A DNA stretch of 64,000 nt from Burkholderiales bacterium (GTDB lineage Bacteria > Pseudomonadota > Gammaproteobacteria > Burkholderiales > Burkholderiaceae_C): assembly GCA_003963005.1 (NCBI GenBank), contig RXJW01000107.1, positions 1-64,000 on the forward strand. The letters run 5' to 3'. Numbering within the stretch: position 1 is the first letter of the stretch; the number at the start of each line of letters is the position of its first letter. The translations under genes and the position numbers were made by a program. Below, piece after piece: positions 40,211-49,673 of the stretch. The notes under the pieces were generated by a model that did not search any database, was not told the DNA's origin, and saw only the letters and a program-made list of their open reading frames with translations.

Positions 40211-41395
40211 ATGAGCCAACAGGACATCGTCATCGTCGCCGCGGCGCGCACCGCCATCGGCAAGTTCGGCGGCACGCTCGCCAAGACCCCCGCCAGCGAA
40301 CTCGGCGCCGCCGTGCTGCAGGACCTGCTGCGTCGCACGGGCCTGTCGGGCGAGCAGATCAGCGAGGTCATCCTCGGCCAGGTGCTGACCGCCGGCGTGG
40401 GCCAGAACCCTGCGCGCCAGGCCGTCATCAAGGCGGGCTTCCCGCAGGCCGTGCCGGCTTTCACCATCAACAAGGTCTGCGGCTCCGGCCTGAAGGCCGT
40501 GATGCTGGCGGCCCAGGCCATCCGCGACGGCGACAGCGAGATCGTCATCGCCGGCGGCCAGGAAAGCATGAGCCTCGCGCCCCACGTGCTGCCGGGCTCG
40601 CGCGATGGTCAGCGCATGGGCGACTGGAAGCTGGTCGACACCATGATCGTCGACGGCCTGTGGGACGTGTACAACCAGTACCACATGGGCATCACGGCCG
40701 AGAACGTCGCCAAGAAATACGGCATCACCCGCGAGCAGCAGGACGCCCTGGCACTGGCCTCACAGCAGAAGGCGGCCGCCGCGCAGGACGCCGGCCGCTT
40801 CAAGGACGAGATCGTGCCGTTCACGATTGCGCAGAAGAAGGGCGACCCGATCGTGTTCGCCGCTGACGAGTTCATCAACCGCAAGTCCAACGCCGAAGCG
40901 CTGGCCGGCCTGCGCCCGGCCTTCGACAAGGCCGGCAGCGTGACCGCCGGCAATGCCTCGGGCCTGAACGACGGCGCGGCCGGCGTGGTCGTCATGACGG
41001 CCGCCAAGGCCGCGGCGCTGGGCCTCACGCCGCTGGCACGCATCGCGTCCTACGCTTCGGCCGGCCTGGACCCGGCCTACATGGGCATGGGCCCCGTGCC
41101 CGCCGCCCGCAAGGCCCTGGAGCGCGCCGGCTGGAAGGCCGCCGACCTCGACCTGCTCGAAATCAACGAGGCCTTCGCGGCCCAGGCCTGTGCCGTGCAC
41201 AACGAGATGGGCTGGGACACGAGCAAGGTCAACGTGAATGGCGGGGCCATCGCGCTCGGCCACCCGATCGGCGCCAGCGGCTGCCGCGTGCTCGTGACCT
41301 TGCTGCACGAGATGGTCAAGCGCGATGCCAAGAAGGGCATCGCCTCGCTGTGCATCGGCGGCGGCATGGGCGTGGCCCTGACCGTTGAACGCTGA
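40211..41395 (+). CDS. phaA: Acetyl-CoA acetyltransferase (beta-ketothiolase)
   Basis: 394 residues; condenses two acetyl-CoA to acetoacetyl-CoA. Acyl-binding cysteine in [12 protein letters not shown], the histidine in [14 protein letters not shown] and the second cysteine in SLCIGGGMG are all present. AGGAGACACC before ATG 40211. Lies 165 bases after phaC and 40 bases before phaB; those 165 bases show no gene. Confidence 0.96.
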   Translation: MSQQDIVIVAAARTAIGKFGGTLAKTPASELGAAVLQDLLRRTGLSGEQISEVILGQVLTAGVGQNPARQAVIKAGFPQAVPAFTINKVCGSGLKAVMLAAQAIRDGDSEIVIAGGQESMSLAPHVLPGSRDGQRMGDWKLVDTMIVDGLWDVYNQYHMGITAENVAKKYGITREQQDALALASQQKAAAAQDAGRFKDEIVPFTIAQKKGDPIVFAADEFINRKSNAEALAGLRPAFDKAGSVTAGNASGLNDGAAGVVVMTAAKAAALGLTPLARIASYASAGLDPAYMGMGPVPAARKALERAGWKAADLDLLEINEAFAAQACAVHNEMGWDTSKVNVNGGAIALGHPIGASGCRVLVTLLHEMVKRDAKKGIASLCIGGGMGVALTVER

Positions 41396-41435
41396 ATCTG
41401 ATTTCCCCCACCACTCCAACCACGAGGAGACACCC

Positions 41436-42173
41436 ATGAGCCAGAAAGTTGCCTACGTCACCGGGGGCATGGGCGGTATCGGTACCGCCATCTGTCAGCG
41501 CCTGCACAAGGAAGGCTTCAAGGTCATCGCCGGCTGCGGCCCGAGCCGTGACTTCAACAAGTGGCTCGACGAGCAGAAGGCCCTGGGATACACCTTCTAC
41601 GCCTCGGTCGGCAACGTGGCCGACTGGGACTCGACGGTCGAGGCCTTCACCAAGGCGGTGCAGGAGCACGGCCCGATCGACGTGCTGGTCAACAACGCCG
41701 GCATCACGCGCGACCGCATGTTCCTGAAGATGACCCCGGAGGACTGGAAGGCGGTCATCGACACCAACCTGAACTCGATGTTCAACGTGACCAAGCAGGT
41801 GGTGCCGGGCATGGTGGAAAAGGGCTGGGGGCGCATCATCCAGATCTCGTCGGTCAATGGCGAGAAGGGGCAGGCGGGCCAGACCAACTACTCGGCCGCC
41901 AAGGCGGGCATGCACGGCTTCACGATGGCCCTCGCGCAGGAACTCGCGGCCAAGGGCGTGACGGTCAACACCGTCAGCCCGGGCTACATCGGGACCGACA
42001 TGGTCAAGGCCATCAAGCCGGAAATCCTGGAGAAGATCGTCGCCACCATCCCGGTCAAGCGCCTGGGCACGCCCGAGGAAATCGGCTCGGTGGTGGCCTG
42101 GCTGGCGGGCGAGGACAGCGGCTTCACGACCGGCGCCGACTTCTCCTGCAACGGCGGCCTGCACATGGGCTGA
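41436..42173 (+). CDS. phaB: Acetoacetyl-CoA reductase
   Basis: 245 residues of the short-chain dehydrogenase family; makes (R)-3-hydroxybutyryl-CoA for PhaC with NADPH. Cofactor motif TGGMGGIGTAI, NNAG at the usual place, catalytic Ser in QISSVNGEKGQ, Tyr and Lys in TNYSAAKAG, and the end CNGGLHMG, all typical of PhaB. The start at ATG 41436 follows GAGGAGACACCC. Confidence 0.96.
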   Translation: MSQKVAYVTGGMGGIGTAICQRLHKEGFKVIAGCGPSRDFNKWLDEQKALGYTFYASVGNVADWDSTVEAFTKAVQEHGPIDVLVNNAGITRDRMFLKMTPEDWKAVIDTNLNSMFNVTKQVVPGMVEKGWGRIIQISSVNGEKGQAGQTNYSAAKAGMHGFTMALAQELAAKGVTVNTVSPGYIGTDMVKAIKPEILEKIVATIPVKRLGTPEEIGSVVAWLAGEDSGFTTGADFSCNGGLHMG

Positions 42174-42511
42174 CCGCCTGCCTGGGCAGCGCGGCAGTTG
42201 GCTGGCCCTGGGCAGGTCGCCGGCTTTGGGTTCGGGCGGCAGGTTCGGCGTGTCGCTGCCATTTCCCCGTGGTGGCGGCGTGTCGGCGGGTTCCGCCTGC
42301 CTGGCACCGGATGCTTTGCGCTTGGCCTGCGACCGATCTTTGAGCCTCGGCCACCTGGGGCTGCCTGGCCGTTGACTGTCGTTTGCAACTGACCGTCACA
42401 AATGAGAATTTTCTCCGCGACTTCCGTGGTTTTAAGCCTGACGTCATCAAATCTTTCGAGTCTTCGTTAGATTCCGATCCCGCGCCCTATCCCGGGTGAC
42501 GGAGAGTCCTG
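42174..42511. other. Intergenic region phaB / chemoreceptor
   Basis: 338 bases without a gene. The first 200 are GC-rich with no clear structure. The last 130 are more AT-rich (CAAATGAGAATTTTCTCC, a TGACGTCA palindrome, then CATCAAATCTTTCGAG) and probably hold the chemoreceptor promoter; a flagellar sigma-28 promoter was looked for but its spacing does not fit. Confidence 0.45.
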
Positions 42512-44440
42512 ATGCCAGTCTGGAAACCTGCGATGCAGGTCATGCGCCGCCTCTCGATGGGCGCGAAGTTTGCAATCGTTTGTGCGGCATTTGCGGTGCC
42601 GCTGGTCTATCTGCTGGTGACGGTGTACTCCGACCGGCGCGAGGCGCTCGACTTCTCAGCCAAAGAGTTGATCGGGATCGCACAGGTTCAGAAGATCAAT
42701 CCCCTCCTCGGTCCGGCGATGGCCATGCGTGGGCAGGCGCTCGGAGCGGCCACACAGGCCGAGGGCGCACAGGCGAGGCGCGTCAAGGCCAAGCAGGACT
42801 TCGACGAACAACTGAAAGCGCTACAGCAGTTGCTGACGGAGTCCGGGGACCCCTTGCAACTGCGTGCTGACGTCGACAAGACGCGTGCGCTGGCAGACGC
42901 CCTGGCCGGTCTGCAACCCGATCGGCCCGAGGCGGCGTTGGCTGCTGGCAATGCGCTGACGGAGTCCGTCCTCGCGCTCGTGAGCCAGGCAGCCGATGCA
43001 TCGAACCTTGCGCTCGACCCGGACGCCGACAGCTACTACCTGATGCTGCTGGTCACCGACACCCTGCCTCACCTCAAGAACGCGGTCGGGCAGGTGCGCG
43101 GGCTCGGGGCTGCCAGCGCACGCCTCGGCCAGCCGCCGGTTGAGGTCTTGATGGGGTTCCACGATGGGGGTGCCGTCAGCGAGGAATACCTGCGCCGCAC
43201 GGCGGATGCGCTCAAGCATGTGCTGGCCGCCAACCCTGTGGCAGGCCGCGCGCTGGATGCCGACGTGCCGGAGCGCGTCGCCAAGTCAATGATCGGCAAG
43301 AGCAACGAGCTGTTCCGCTACAACGAGACCATCACCGTGGATCCACAGCAGTGGTTCGAGTTGGGCAGCCAGCAGATCGATGCGATCTCGAAGCTGGAGG
43401 CTCAGGCCCAGGCCCAACTGGCCGCATTGATCACAGCGCGCGTCCAGGGGCTGACAGCCCGGCTGTGGACCGCGTTGTTGGTTTCGCTGCTGTTCGTCAG
43501 CCTCGGCGCCTATGTGCTGCTGGGCTACTACATGGCCTCGCGCAGCACGCATGCGGCGCTGAGCCGTCGCATCGTCGCGCTGGGTGAAGGGGACCTGACC
43601 GAAACCACAGCCCTGGTGGGTCGTGACGAACTCGTCGTGGCCGCCAACGAGATGCGGGAAGCGATCCGGCACCTGGGCGGGCTGATCACTGAAGTGCGGG
43701 TCAGCGGGGATGAAATCTCGACCGCTGTCGGCCAGATTGCCAAAAGCAACCAGGATCTGTCGCAGCGGACCTTCCAGATGGCGGCCATCGTCGAGCAGAC
43801 CAGTGCCAGCACGCATTCGCTTGAGACCATCGTGAAGGCCAACCAGCGCAGTGCCCAAGAAGCCAACAGCCTGGTGCAGGGCGCCGCGCAGATCGCGGGC
43901 AAGGGAGGGGCGGTGGTCGAGCAGGCCGTGCGCTCGATGAACGAAATCACGGCGAGCTCTCGCAAGATCGGCGACATCATTCAGGTGATCGATTCGATCG
44001 CTTTCCAGACCAACATCCTGGCTCTGAACGCGGCCGTTGAGGCTGCGCGTGCGGGCGAGCAAGGACGCGGCTTTGCAGTGGTTGCCAGCGAGGTCCGGGC
44101 GCTGGCGCAGCGCTCGGCGGGTGCCGCGCGTGAAATCAAGGCTTTGATCCAGAACTCGATCGAAACCGTGAACCAGGGCGGCGACTACGTGACCCAGACC
44201 GGTCGGACGATGAACGAGATCGTCCAGGCGATCCAGCAGGTGTCGGGCATCGTGGCGGACATCAGCGGGCAATCGCGTGAGCAGTCTGAGCAGATCCGCC
44301 AGTTGGCCATGGCCATCCGTGAGGTTGACAAGACCACCCAGCAGACGGCTGCGCAGGTGGAGCAGACCGCGGCAGCAGCCACGCACAGCGCCGACCGCGC
44401 GCGGGTGCTCGCAGAACTCTCCGCCCGTTTCCGGACTTGA
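42512..44440 (+). CDS. Methyl-accepting chemotaxis protein
   Basis: 642 residues. Membrane helix 1 about residues 22-42 ([20 protein letters not shown]), a mostly helical periplasmic sensor, helix 2 about 312-335 ([20 protein letters not shown]), a HAMP domain, then a signalling domain with the conserved hairpin ([40 protein letters not shown]). No C-terminal CheR pentapeptide is seen. Ligand unknown. ACGGAGAG lies before ATG 42512. Orphan receptor with no che genes beside it. Confidence 0.94.
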   Translation: MPVWKPAMQVMRRLSMGAKFAIVCAAFAVPLVYLLVTVYSDRREALDFSAKELIGIAQVQKINPLLGPAMAMRGQALGAATQAEGAQARRVKAKQDFDEQLKALQQLLTESGDPLQLRADVDKTRALADALAGLQPDRPEAALAAGNALTESVLALVSQAADASNLALDPDADSYYLMLLVTDTLPHLKNAVGQVRGLGAASARLGQPPVEVLMGFHDGGAVSEEYLRRTADALKHVLAANPVAGRALDADVPERVAKSMIGKSNELFRYNETITVDPQQWFELGSQQIDAISKLEAQAQAQLAALITARVQGLTARLWTALLVSLLFVSLGAYVLLGYYMASRSTHAALSRRIVALGEGDLTETTALVGRDELVVAANEMREAIRHLGGLITEVRVSGDEISTAVGQIAKSNQDLSQRTFQMAAIVEQTSASTHSLETIVKANQRSAQEANSLVQGAAQIAGKGGAVVEQAVRSMNEITASSRKIGDIIQVIDSIAFQTNILALNAAVEAARAGEQGRGFAVVASEVRALAQRSAGAAREIKALIQNSIETVNQGGDYVTQTGRTMNEIVQAIQQVSGIVADISGQSREQSEQIRQLAMAIREVDKTTQQTAAQVEQTAAAATHSADRARVLAELSARFRT

Positions 44441-44557
44441 GCCGCGCTTGGGGCGGAGCAGGCGTCGCCAGATCTGATGAGGCGGTTGTCAGCGGCGGCG
44501 GCCGGCAGCCTCAACGCGCAGGCGTCTCGCTTCCGGACCTGAGGGCTGTCGCGGGTC

Positions 44558-45040
44558 TCAGTGCGCGCCCGCCCGGGCGACCATCAGGGGCCTCGACAGG
44601 ATCGGCAGCTGCCGCAGGCTCGGCCGCAGCGCCTGTGCGGCGTTGGGCGACGGTGCCACGCAGCGTGCCGCGGCATGCGGGCGGCGCTGCCAGCGGTCCA
44701 GCGCCTCCATGACCTGCTCCCAGGCGCAATGGTCGAAGGTCATCGGCGAGAAGAGGTTGTCGCGGCAGGGCTGCTGCCGCACGGCTGAGGCGACGAGGCG
44801 CCGCAGCGGCGTGCCGACCGCCTGAACGCAACTGCGCAGATCCCGGAAGCCCGCGCCCACCCGATGGAACAGCACACCGTGCTGCAACTCCGCCATCTTG
44901 TGCGAGGGGGACAAGACCCGCCGGGTGAAGATGCGCGCGCGCCCCTCCCCCAGCAGTTCGACACAGAACTCGCGCCGCCAGCCGGTGAGGGCCTGGTCTG
45001 GGGTGAGGGCGGGCAATTGGGATTCGATCTGCAGGTCCAT
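44558..45040 (-). CDS. Hypothetical protein
   Basis: 160 residues from ATG 45040 (MDLQIESQLPALTPDQALTG). No signal peptide, membrane segment or motif recognised. Hydrophobic strands alternate with basic segments (CVELLGEGRARIFTRRVLSP, FDHCAWEQVMEALDRWQRRP). A GAAACT hexamer lies 6 bases before the ATG. The upstream part of the open frame (to 45124) is not needed. It runs in the same direction as the unknown gene at 45174, which ends 133 bases upstream. Confidence 0.6.
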   Translation of the reverse strand: MDLQIESQLPALTPDQALTGWRREFCVELLGEGRARIFTRRVLSPSHKMAELQHGVLFHRVGAGFRDLRSCVQAVGTPLRRLVASAVRQQPCRDNLFSPMTFDHCAWEQVMEALDRWQRRPHAAARCVAPSPNAAQALRPSLRQLPILSRPLMVARAGAH

Positions 45041-45173
45041 CGGCCAAGTTTCTGCGTGACGACCGTGGGCGCGCGTGCCCATCTGTATCGCGATGCATCC
45101 CCGTCCCCGGGAGACCTGAAGCATCAGGACACAAATCTAGGGGGGCGCAGCCTGGCCCGCCTGGACGCGCTGC

Positions 45174-45584
45174 TCAGCGCCAGAGATAGGGTCCGTCGCA
45201 AAGCGTGAGCGCTTCCCGCGCGACCGAGAGCCGCCTCACCGCCGCAAAAAAGTCTTGCCGAAACAGGTGCTGCTCGCGCCAGACTGCCAGGTGCAGATGC
45301 ACCTCGCCCGGATGATGGTCAAACTCCTGGACGTAGGCGTACCGGCCGCTGGGGAGCGCCATGCCGCTCAACCCGTACCAGCCGCCTTGCAGTTCATCGA
45401 ACGCCCGCTCGCACGGTTGGGCCTGCGCGGCCGCCCATCCCGCGAGCGAGAAGCGGAGCACGGCCACGCACGCGAACTCGGTGGGCTGCGGGATGTCGGC
45501 GAAGCGGATCATCCGCGCGCAGGTGCCAGGGTCGATGTCCTCGGGCCTCAGGCCCGGAGCGTAGAGCATTCGATTCGCGCGCAT
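45174..45584 (-). CDS. Hypothetical protein
   Basis: 136 residues from ATG 45584, with CGGAGCC as a fair ribosome-binding site. Aromatic-rich and acidic: GGWYGLSGMALPSGRYAYVQ, EFDHHPGEVHLHLAVWREQH, LTLCDGPYLWR. No known motif and no membrane segment, probably a cytoplasmic protein of unknown role. Its open frame continues upstream but the composition changes there. Downstream of a DCC-family gene in the same direction with a 203-base gap. Confidence 0.6.
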   Translation of the reverse strand: MRANRMLYAPGLRPEDIDPGTCARMIRFADIPQPTEFACVAVLRFSLAGWAAAQAQPCERAFDELQGGWYGLSGMALPSGRYAYVQEFDHHPGEVHLHLAVWREQHLFRQDFFAAVRRLSVAREALTLCDGPYLWR

Positions 45585-45787
45585 GGCGGCTCCGTTCGGT
45601 CTTGCGTGCCCTCGGGACAGAGCCGATGCCGCAGGGGCGGGCAAGTCCTCGGTCAGCCATCGACACCCCCTGTTGGACGGGGTATTGGCGCAGCATGCCA
45701 TGTCGGGCAGGCGCGGCATGGGCTCGGCGCATCTGCCCCGCGGCTGCCGCCTGGCCGGCGGGTCACCGGGCCGGTGTGGTGCGCCGC

Positions 45788-46213
45788 TCAGCGCAGCCGG
45801 CAACTGCCGTCGGGCTCGCAGTGCCCGGCGCGCAGGTGCGTGACGGCCAGCAGCCACCGGGGCAGGCGGTAACGGTGACAGGCCAGCCAGGCATAGGCCG
45901 GGCGTGCCAGGCGGGCCACCCAGGGGCGGTCGAGCGCCGCGGCGAAGCGGGTGTGGCCGGTGGCCGCGTAGACCGCCTGGATGGCCGGCACACCCACGAG
46001 CCAGCGCCCGGCGGTGTCGCGCACGTGCAGCAGCGCCATCAGTGCCTCGCGCGAGACGCCGAGCGCTGCGACTTCGAAGCCCGGCGTCGCGATGTCCACG
46101 AAGGCGAGGCGCCCCTCGCGGTTCTGGCGCATCAGGAAGGCCATTTCGTGGCTGCACAGGGGGCAGTCGCCGTCGTAGTAGACGGTGTGGGTGGGTGCGT
46201 TGCGTGTAGTCAT
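45788..46213 (-). CDS. DCC-family (DUF393) thiol-disulfide oxidoreductase-like protein
   Basis: 141 residues. The N terminus VYYDGDCPLCSHEMAFLM is the DxxCxxC signature that names the family, thought to be thioredoxin-like; GRWLVGVPAIQAVYAAT and the C-terminal PAYAWLACHRYRLPR are also typical. Substrate unknown. Starts 69 bases after the GbsR-type regulator stop. A copy of that regulator's likely operator (46220-46241) lies directly upstream of the start codon. Confidence 0.88.
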   Translation of the reverse strand: MTTRNAPTHTVYYDGDCPLCSHEMAFLMRQNREGRLAFVDIATPGFEVAALGVSREALMALLHVRDTAGRWLVGVPAIQAVYAATGHTRFAAALDRPWVARLARPAYAWLACHRYRLPRWLLAVTHLRAGHCEPDGSCRLR

Positions 46214-46219
46214 GTCAGT

Positions 46220-46241
46220 AATTTCTGTTGGGAGAGAAATG
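46220..46241. promoter_or_regulatory. Second operator-like copy in front of the DCC gene
   Basis: AATTTCTGT, four bases, then AGAGAAATG. Compared with the perfect palindrome at 46906-46927, 16 of 18 arm bases match at the same 9-4-9 spacing. It begins 7 bases before ATG 46213, so a bound repressor would block the start of the DCC transcript. Confidence 0.6.
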
Positions 46242-46282
46242 GCAAGGCCAAAAACAGGCCCGGTCGGCCTGCGGGCGGGGGT

Positions 46283-46882
46283 TCAGGCCGAGGGCGGCAT
46301 CGGCGGCGTCGTGGGGAACACCGGGGCGGGCTCTGGGGCGGCCGTCGCCGCCAGCGGCTCGCCCGGGCGCACGAAGCGTTGCACCTGAGCGCCCAGGCGC
46401 AGGATCTTTTCCAGCGTGGCGGGGCTCAGCCGCAGCATCTCCTCGCTCCAGCTGCCCAGCGTCTGCATCAGCGACAGCGTGCTGCGCAGACGGTCCTGCA
46501 GCGCGGGCGATTCCTGGTCGAGCGCCGGGTCGGCAGCGAGTTCCTGCAGGAGCGCGACGGTCGGATCGAACTCACGCTCCTTGCGCTCGCGCACGATAGT
46601 GCGGAACAGCTCCCACACGTCGCCTGACGTCTCGTAGTAGTCGCGCCGGTCCCCGAGCAGGTGGGTGACGCGGATGAGCCGCCAGTTCAGCAACTCCTTG
46701 AGGCTGTTGCTGACGTTCGACCGGGCCAGCACGAGGGTGTCAGCGATGTCCTCGGCATGCAGGGGCTGGCCGTGGACGTAGAGCAGTGCGTGGATCTGGG
46801 CGACGCTGCGGTTCACGCCCCAGTTCGTGCCCATCTCGCCCCAGTGGACGATGAAGCGGCGGCTGATGTCGGTGAGTTGCAT
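46283..46882 (-). CDS. GbsR/MarR-family transcription regulator
   Basis: 199 residues. The beginning MQLTDISRRFIVHWGEMGTNWG and winged-helix part HALLYVHGQPLHAEDIAD, VLARSNVSNSLKELLNWRLI and HLLGDRRDYYETSGDVWEL match GbsR-like regulators. A proline/alanine-rich tail follows (PEPAPVFPTTPPMPPSA). Ligand unknown; GbsR itself senses choline. ATG 46882 is chosen over upstream in-frame ATG 46957, which would cross the operator at 46906-46927. Divergent from the AIM24 gene. Confidence 0.87.
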   Translation of the reverse strand: MQLTDISRRFIVHWGEMGTNWGVNRSVAQIHALLYVHGQPLHAEDIADTLVLARSNVSNSLKELLNWRLIRVTHLLGDRRDYYETSGDVWELFRTIVRERKEREFDPTVALLQELAADPALDQESPALQDRLRSTLSLMQTLGSWSEEMLRLSPATLEKILRLGAQVQRFVRPGEPLAATAAPEPAPVFPTTPPMPPSA

Positions 46883-46905
46883 GAGCTTTAGTTTGCCCTG
46901 ACGGA

Positions 46906-46927
46906 AATTTCTGTCAACACAGAAATT
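46906..46927. promoter_or_regulatory. Operator palindrome between the regulator and the AIM24 gene
   Basis: AATTTCTGT (46906-46914), CAAC, ACAGAAATT (46919-46927): a perfect 9-bp inverted repeat with a 4-base centre, in the 107-base divergent gap, 24 bases from the regulator start. Size and position suit a MarR-type dimer that controls its own gene and the divergent one. Confidence 0.7.
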
Positions 46928-46989
46928 ATCAGGCGATGCTGGTGCCGTGGCTATCATGCGGCCCCGTTTTGCTCAGCCAGGAGAGCCAC

Positions 46990-47805
46990 ATGGCCATGGA
47001 TGTTGTGGATTTCGAGATCAAGGGCGCCGAGATGCAGTTCGTCGAGGTCGAACTGGACCCTGGCGAGGCGGCCATCGGTGAAGCGGGCTCCATGATGTTC
47101 ATGGACGCCGGCATCACGATGGACACGGTCTTTGGCGATGGCTCGGCCAACCAGGGCGGCTTCTTCGGCAAGTTGCTGGGCGCGGGCAAGCGGCTCATCT
47201 CGGGCGAATCGCTGTTCACGACGATCTACACGAACCAGGGCACGGGCAAATTGCGTGTGGCGTTTGCAGCGCCTTACCCGGGCAAGATCCTGCCGATGGA
47301 CCTGGCCAAGCTCGGGGGCACGCTGATCTGCCAGAAAGACGCCTTCCTGTGCGCGGCCCGCGGCGTGACGTTGGGCATCGCCATCCAGCAGAAGCTCTCC
47401 ACCGGCTTCTTCGGCGGCGAGGGCTTCATCATGCAGAAGCTCGACGGCGACGGCCTGGCCTTCGTGCATGCCGGCGGCACCGTCGTGCGCCGCACGCTGC
47501 AGCCCGGCCAGACCGTGCTGGTGGACACCGGCTGCGTGGTGGCCTACACGCCGGGTGTGAACTTCGAGATCCAGTACGTCGGCAAGATCAAGACGGCGTT
47601 GTTCGGCGGCGAGGGCCTGTTCCTGGCCAAGCTGACCGGCCCCGGCGAGATCTGGCTGCAGAGCCTGCCATTCTCGCGCCTGGCGTCGCGCATCTTCGCG
47701 GCGGCGCCGCAGACCGGCGGCGGTGGCCGCGAGGAAGGCTCGGTGCTCGGCGCCGTGGCCAGTGGCGGCCTGCTGGGCGGCCTGCTCGGCGGCGATGACG
47801 ACTGA
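46990..47805 (+). CDS. AIM24-family protein (TIGR00266-like)
   Basis: 271 residues made of the AIM24/TRAP-like double-barrel fold: MQFVEVELDPGEAAIGEAGS at the start, SLFTTIYTNQG, GGTVVRRTLQPGQTVLVDTG and FGGEGLFLAKLTGPGEIWLQ. The C terminus is glycine-rich (GGLLGGLLGGDDD). Bacterial members have no agreed function. CAGGAGAGCC precedes ATG 46990. It is likely repressed through the palindrome at 46906-46927. Confidence 0.9.
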   Translation: MAMDVVDFEIKGAEMQFVEVELDPGEAAIGEAGSMMFMDAGITMDTVFGDGSANQGGFFGKLLGAGKRLISGESLFTTIYTNQGTGKLRVAFAAPYPGKILPMDLAKLGGTLICQKDAFLCAARGVTLGIAIQQKLSTGFFGGEGFIMQKLDGDGLAFVHAGGTVVRRTLQPGQTVLVDTGCVVAYTPGVNFEIQYVGKIKTALFGGEGLFLAKLTGPGEIWLQSLPFSRLASRIFAAAPQTGGGGREEGSVLGAVASGGLLGGLLGGDDD

Positions 47806-47862
47806 AGGCTTGACCTGGGACAGGATGCCGCCAGGACCCCCCGGGTAAACTGGCGTCAGCAG

Positions 47863-47886
47863 GGGCGGCAATGGGCCGCCCTTTTT
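47863..47886 (+). terminator. Intrinsic terminator-like hairpin with T tract
   Basis: GGGCGGC (47863-47869) pairs with GCCGCCC (47875-47881), loop AATGG, followed by TTTTT (47882-47886). It could end the AIM24 transcript; but it is only 15 bases before ATG 47902, leaving no room for a promoter after it, so the next gene must be read through or have this hairpin in its leader. Confidence 0.7.
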
Positions 47887-47901
47887 GTTGGAGTCGCGGG
47901 A

Positions 47902-48888
47902 ATGTGGCGCAGGTGGGCAGCAGTTGGGGCGTTGATGGCAGCTTTGGGCGCGCAGGCGCAGACCGCTCGCCCGCCGATCTTCGTGCTCAATTCGCTGGAC
48001 GCCGACATCTCGGTCATCGACCCGGCGAGCTTCACCGTCATCAAACGCTTCCCGACGGGCAAGGAACCGCATCACCTCTACCTGTCGCCGGACGAGAAGT
48101 CGCTCATCGTCGCCAACGCGCTCGGTGACTCGCTGACCTTCGTCGATCCGCGCACGGCCGAAGTGCAGCGCGTGGTGCGCGGCATTCCGGATCCGTATCA
48201 CCTGCGTTTCTCGCCGGACATGAAATGGTTCGTCACCGCGTCCAACCGCCTGGATCGCGTCGATCTCTACCGCTGGCAGGGCAGCGCCGCCACCGAGCCG
48301 CTGACGCTGGTCAAGCGCATCCCGGCGCCCAAGACGCCGAGCCACCTGAACATCGACACCAAGAGCACCACGCTCTACGTGAGCCTGCAGGACAGTGATG
48401 AACTGCTCGCCATCGACCTGGCCACGCAGAACGTGAAGTGGAAGGTGCCGGTCGGCAAGATGCCGGCGGACATCTACCTGACGCCGGACGACAAGTTCAT
48501 CCTCGTCGGCCTGACCGGCGACAAGTTCGTCGAGGTGTACGACGTGAGCGGCGCCGCGCCCAAGCTCACCCAGCGCATCCCGACGGGCAACGGCGCCCAC
48601 TCCTTCCGCGCCTGGGGCGACAAGCGCCACGTGCTGGTGAGCAACCGCGCGGCCAACACGATCAGCAAGATCGACCTGACGACGATGCGCGTCGTCGACC
48701 AGTTCCCGGGCCCCGCCGGCCCGGACGACATGGAACTGCTGACCGACGGCAAGACCCTGCTCGTCACGTCGCGCTGGGCGGGCAAGGTCACCGAGATCGA
48801 CACGACGACGCGCAAGGTGGTGCGTCAGGTCAAGGTCGGCAAGTCGCCGCACGGCATCTGGACGCTGGATCACAAGCCCCGTCTATGA
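47902..48888 (+). CDS. YncE-like beta-propeller protein, exported
   Basis: 328 residues with a signal peptide (MWRRWAAVGALMAALGAQAQ). Repeats of the YVTN type, each about 42 residues: DADISVIDPASFTVIKRFP, GDSLTFVDPRTAEVQRVV, SDELLAIDLATQNVKWKVP, ANTISKIDLTTMRVVDQFPG and AGKVTEIDTTTRKVVRQV, forming a seven-bladed propeller. Periplasmic, function unknown. GTTGGAG before the start. The stop overlaps the next ATG (ATGA). Confidence 0.85.
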   Translation: MWRRWAAVGALMAALGAQAQTARPPIFVLNSLDADISVIDPASFTVIKRFPTGKEPHHLYLSPDEKSLIVANALGDSLTFVDPRTAEVQRVVRGIPDPYHLRFSPDMKWFVTASNRLDRVDLYRWQGSAATEPLTLVKRIPAPKTPSHLNIDTKSTTLYVSLQDSDELLAIDLATQNVKWKVPVGKMPADIYLTPDDKFILVGLTGDKFVEVYDVSGAAPKLTQRIPTGNGAHSFRAWGDKRHVLVSNRAANTISKIDLTTMRVVDQFPGPAGPDDMELLTDGKTLLVTSRWAGKVTEIDTTTRKVVRQVKVGKSPHGIWTLDHKPRL

Positions 48889-49673
48889 AAGCCTGGTTCC
48901 TGGCGCTGGCGGTCACGACGGCCGCCGCGCAGCCATCCTGCGACAAGCCGGTCTACCTGACGTTTGACACCGGCCACATGGGGGTCGCGCCGCTGATCGC
49001 GGAGACGCTGAAGAAGCACAACGCCCGCGTCACGTTCTTCCTCGCGAACGAGCCCACCCGGACCGGCGGCATGACGCTGGACGACACCTGGGCGCCCTGG
49101 TGGCGCGAGCGCGCCGCCGAGGGGCATGACTTCGGCGCCCACACCTGGGACCATGACGTGTTCCTGGAAGACCTGCCGGATGCGGAGGGCAAGGTCACGC
49201 GCTTCAAGGTGCGCACGCAGGCAGGTATCACGCCGCCGGTGGTGCGCGAGTTGAGCGCGGAGCAGTACTGCAGCAACCTCAAGAAGGTCGGCGAGCGCTT
49301 CACTGCGATGACCGGCAAGCCGCTGTCGCCGCTGTTCCGCGCACCGGCCGGGCGCACGTCGGCGGCATTGCTGAACGCCGCCAAGGCCTGCGGCTTCACG
49401 CACGTGGGCTGGAGCCGTGCGGGCTTCCTGGGCGACGAATTGCCCAGCCAGAGCTTCCCGAACGCGATGCTGCTGGAGAAGGCCCTGCGCGACATCAAGC
49501 CGGGCGACATCCTGTTGGCCCACTTGGGCATCTGGGAGCGCCAAGACCCCTGGGCGCCTGCGGTGCTGGAGCCGCTGATGACCGGGCTGGAGCAGCGGGG
49601 CCTATGCTTCGCACCGTTGCGCGAACATCCGCGCTACGCCCCGCTGTTCGCGAACCCGCCCCAGAAGCCGTGA
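48885..49673 (+). CDS. Polysaccharide deacetylase family protein, exported
   Basis: 262 residues. Signal peptide (MKAWFLALAVTTAAAQP), then a NodB-like domain: motif 1 VYLTFDTGHMG (TFDTG in place of TFDDG), motif 2 GAHTWDHD with the metal histidines, motif 3 FRAPAGR, and DILLAHLG. It removes acetyl groups from N-acetylated glycans, likely in the periplasm or cell wall. Starts inside the stop of the propeller gene and its stop overlaps the GTG of the next gene. Confidence 0.87.
   Translation: MKAWFLALAVTTAAAQPSCDKPVYLTFDTGHMGVAPLIAETLKKHNARVTFFLANEPTRTGGMTLDDTWAPWWRERAAEGHDFGAHTWDHDVFLEDLPDAEGKVTRFKVRTQAGITPPVVRELSAEQYCSNLKKVGERFTAMTGKPLSPLFRAPAGRTSAALLNAAKACGFTHVGWSRAGFLGDELPSQSFPNAMLLEKALRDIKPGDILLAHLGIWERQDPWAPAVLEPLMTGLEQRGLCFAPLREHPRYAPLFANPPQKP

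Noticed and set aside
42420-42480. A flagellar sigma-28 promoter before the chemoreceptor (CCGAT with TCAAATCT upstream).
   Set aside because: The -10 fits only in five bases, and no TAAA lies at the correct distance.
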